Under the pieces are notes generated by a model. It did no database searches and was not told the DNA's origin. It worked only from the letters and a program-made list of their open reading frames with translations. Below, one piece after another: positions 62,311-64,000 of a stretch of DNA of 64,000 nucleotides. A program made the translations under genes and the position numbers. Numbering within the stretch: the first letter of the stretch is position 1; the number at the start of each line of letters is the position of its first letter. This DNA is from Athripsodes cinereus (lineage: Eukaryota; Arthropoda; Insecta; Trichoptera; Leptoceridae): assembly GCA_947579605.1 (NCBI GenBank), contig OX388317.1, forward strand, positions 25,935,384 to 25,999,383. The letters are read 5' to 3'.

Positions 62311-63092
62311 ACTAACTATTCTACTAATTGTAAACTCTAGAGAATTTGATACAAAATATGGTTTATTTACACAATTAAACAATAATATTACTCAACAGTT
62401 TCCACCTTGGTAATACCACAATATACAGTAATGTAATTTCAATAAGTTAGTCAATAATAATGAAAAAAAAAATAATATATATAATTAAAAAGCTATGATT
62501 TACAATAGAAATTAAGAAAATATCATGTTTTTATATGTATGTAACTCAGTGTAATGTTATATTCATATATAAAAAAGCAATGTAATCAATACGGAGAAAA
62601 CAATTGAAACATTATTCTAGTCTCATAAAACTGCGAGCTCTAGATTAATTAAGGCTAGATTAACCTGACAGTAGTCGTACCGCTAGGTACTTGCGTATGA
62701 CAAATTAATATTATTATTTTCACTTTCAATTATTCATGAAAACTTTATAATTAAGTGAGAGTAGTTATTGGTAGTTATTTACACATAAAAAAAAAATCAA
62801 CCCACTAATAAACCATAATAAATGCTGATTCATAACAATTATTAAAGTCAGTCATCCATAATCAGTTGTTCATAAAACAAAATATTATCAAATAATATTA
62901 AATACACAAAATCAAAATCAAACTAATAGTCATACCACAACAAGGTAACTATCCACGATAATAATTTATCCAGGTCATCAATAACTAGTTACTCATTAAA
63001 ACATAATAATTATCAATCAATAATTTGATAACAATGTGTATAATAAAAATAAAGTAGACATAAATTTAAATTAAAACAATTTTTCTTACGAT
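62311..63092. other. AT-rich stretch before the DUF4780 ORF
   Basis: Nothing recognised; the boundary of the GC-rich coding sequence is sharp near 63090. Confidence 0.4.
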
Positions 63093-64000
63093 ATGATTAA
63101 CCGCGCCTCCGATGTATGTAGATCTTATCTTCCCTTTCCATATGAATTTTCAGATGAGGACATGGAGGAGGAAGTCAAGTCAGGATCCGAGGTTCACTCA
63201 GTGGACCTGGATCTTGAAAGTCTGTATCGGGAAGAGAATTCCCCTGCAGAAAGTGATGGAGAGGATACTCTTACGCCTCTTCATCAATCATTTGTGGTCT
63301 CAGCCGTAGATGAAACAGGACCACAGGACCGGAGATCAGACTCCCAGACTCCCCTCGCGGAATGCGTAAGCAGTCTTGCGTTGGGAGCGAGGGAGCCCTC
63401 TGGGCTCAAGGGCCAACACATCTACAGCGGGGCCACAAAAAAACGCATCAAAAAATTGAAGCGACAGGGGTTGGCACTAAGCGAAGCAATACGCTTCACA
63501 AAAGACCAATCCGCAACAAAGCGGCCCAGACAGGATGAGAGTCCTGACAGTGGACTAGCAAAACGGGGCAGGGCAGAAGTCAAGTCCTACCGCGACGCCG
63601 CAGCAGGTCTCAGGATCGGCATCTGCGGAAATCCAGAGAGGGAGCCGCTGACTGAAAAGCAGCTCGTCGTCGTGGAAAGTGCAGTCATCAAGGCCATGCA
63701 CAAAGTAGTCTTTTCGGGAGAGGGTTTCGTCCCAATCTTCGAATCGACTGAAATCAAGAAAGGGCTCATTGCGATGACTTGCCATAACAAGGAGACCCTA
63801 GACTGGGTTAAATCCTTAGTGCCAGCTCTGAAAGTGTGGGAGGGAGCTGACCTAAGGGTTATCCCAGGTCATGAATTGCCAAGAATGAGTGTGGCAATTG
63901 GCAAGATCCCAGGCCTGATTAGGTGGAACCCTATTCATGTGCTGAGATATCTCCAGGTCATGAATAAAGGCCTGGACACAAAGGGCTGGAGAGTCCTTAA
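63093..64000 (+). CDS. DUF4780-domain protein, partial (runs off window)
   Basis: Open from the ATG at 63093 (first after a stop at 63072) to the window edge: 302 codons without a stop. An alternative in-frame start is 63162. Residues 1-110 are acidic/Ser-rich and low in order; ~114-150 are basic (KKRIKKLKRQGL, KRPRQ). From residue 173 the pattern LRIGICGNP, LTEKQL, FVPIFESTEIKKGLIAMTCH, TLDWVKSLVPALKVWEGADL, GLDTKGWRVL matches the insect domain DUF4780, found in element-encoded proteins upstream of or fused to retroelement ORFs. GC content is well above the window. Most likely an element ORF1-type or domesticated protein; an acceptor-like ttttcag at 63147 leaves a spliced gene possible. Confidence 0.7.
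   Translation, partial: MINRASDVCRSYLPFPYEFSDEDMEEEVKSGSEVHSVDLDLESLYREENSPAESDGEDTLTPLHQSFVVSAVDETGPQDRRSDSQTPLAECVSSLALGAREPSGLKGQHIYSGATKKRIKKLKRQGLALSEAIRFTKDQSATKRPRQDESPDSGLAKRGRAEVKSYRDAAAGLRIGICGNPEREPLTEKQLVVVESAVIKAMHKVVFSGEGFVPIFESTEIKKGLIAMTCHNKETLDWVKSLVPALKVWEGADLRVIPGHELPRMSVAIGKIPGLIRWNPIHVLRYLQVMNKGLDTKGWRVL

Noticed and set aside
63555..63790. Reverse-strand ORFs at 63555-63790
   Set aside because: Shadows of the DUF4780 frame on the plus strand.

Overview
The window is repeat-rich, AT-rich eukaryotic DNA, most likely from an insect and probably a moth or butterfly. This rests on the mix of elements seen: RTE-type and CR1/Jockey-type LINEs, an R4/Dong-like LINE tail sitting in TAA repeats, tRNA-derived SINEs, Helitron ends closing with CTAG, a mariner transposase remnant, many fold-back elements, and an ORF whose C-terminal part looks like DUF4780, a domain common in insect element proteins. 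The species was not determined. No bacterial operon, CRISPR array, rRNA gene or genuine tRNA gene was found, and no single-copy host gene is recognisable. Most short ORFs are chance or pieces of transposable elements.

Family names used below. RTE-A: RTE fragments ending in a (GAT)n tail. RTE-B: RTE fragments with a C-terminus like SAYPAREAA and a (GTAT)n or (TATAG)n tail. RTE-C: RTE fragments with a C-terminus like LAENRDEWRRK. S1: a ~260 bp SINE-like retroposon with a (TAG)n tail. S2: a tRNA-derived SINE with a good B box. S3: a second tRNA-derived SINE. MITE-B: a hAT-like ~330 bp element. PLE-like: fold-back or terminal-repeat pieces carrying hammerhead-ribozyme-like cores, as described for Penelope-like elements.

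Layout. 1-7 kb: RTE and S1 fragments, a TA-flanked palindrome, a two-unit 151 bp tandem and a long hairpin. 7-13.5 kb: R4/Dong-like LINE 3' part, CR1-like LINE ends, RTE-B copy, S2. 13.5-24 kb: RTE-A copy split by a small palindromic element, PLE-like fold-back with a 13 bp target duplication, two S2 copies (one with 55 A), a full S1 copy with an 11 bp target duplication, a TIR element, a mariner remnant. 24-36 kb: sparse; RTE-B fragments and a Helitron end-pair. 36-47 kb: MITE-B copies, second R4-like tail, several hammerhead-like PLE pieces, a 287 bp long palindrome, a hAT-like element inside an S1 copy. 47.7-51.4 kb: a MITE-B copy carrying two LINEs, the longest coding sequences here. 51-62 kb: repeat family C, a tRNA-like fold-back, a pair of ~690 bp TIR elements in opposite orientation, S2/S3 copies, a hammerhead motif with all core residues intact, a second Helitron. 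62-64 kb: a GC-rich block, then an open ORF (DUF4780-like) running off the right edge.

The elements do not form a pathway. The relationships visible are insertion order (nesting) and parasitism: S1 shares its 3' tail with RTE-B and was probably copied by its reverse transcriptase.
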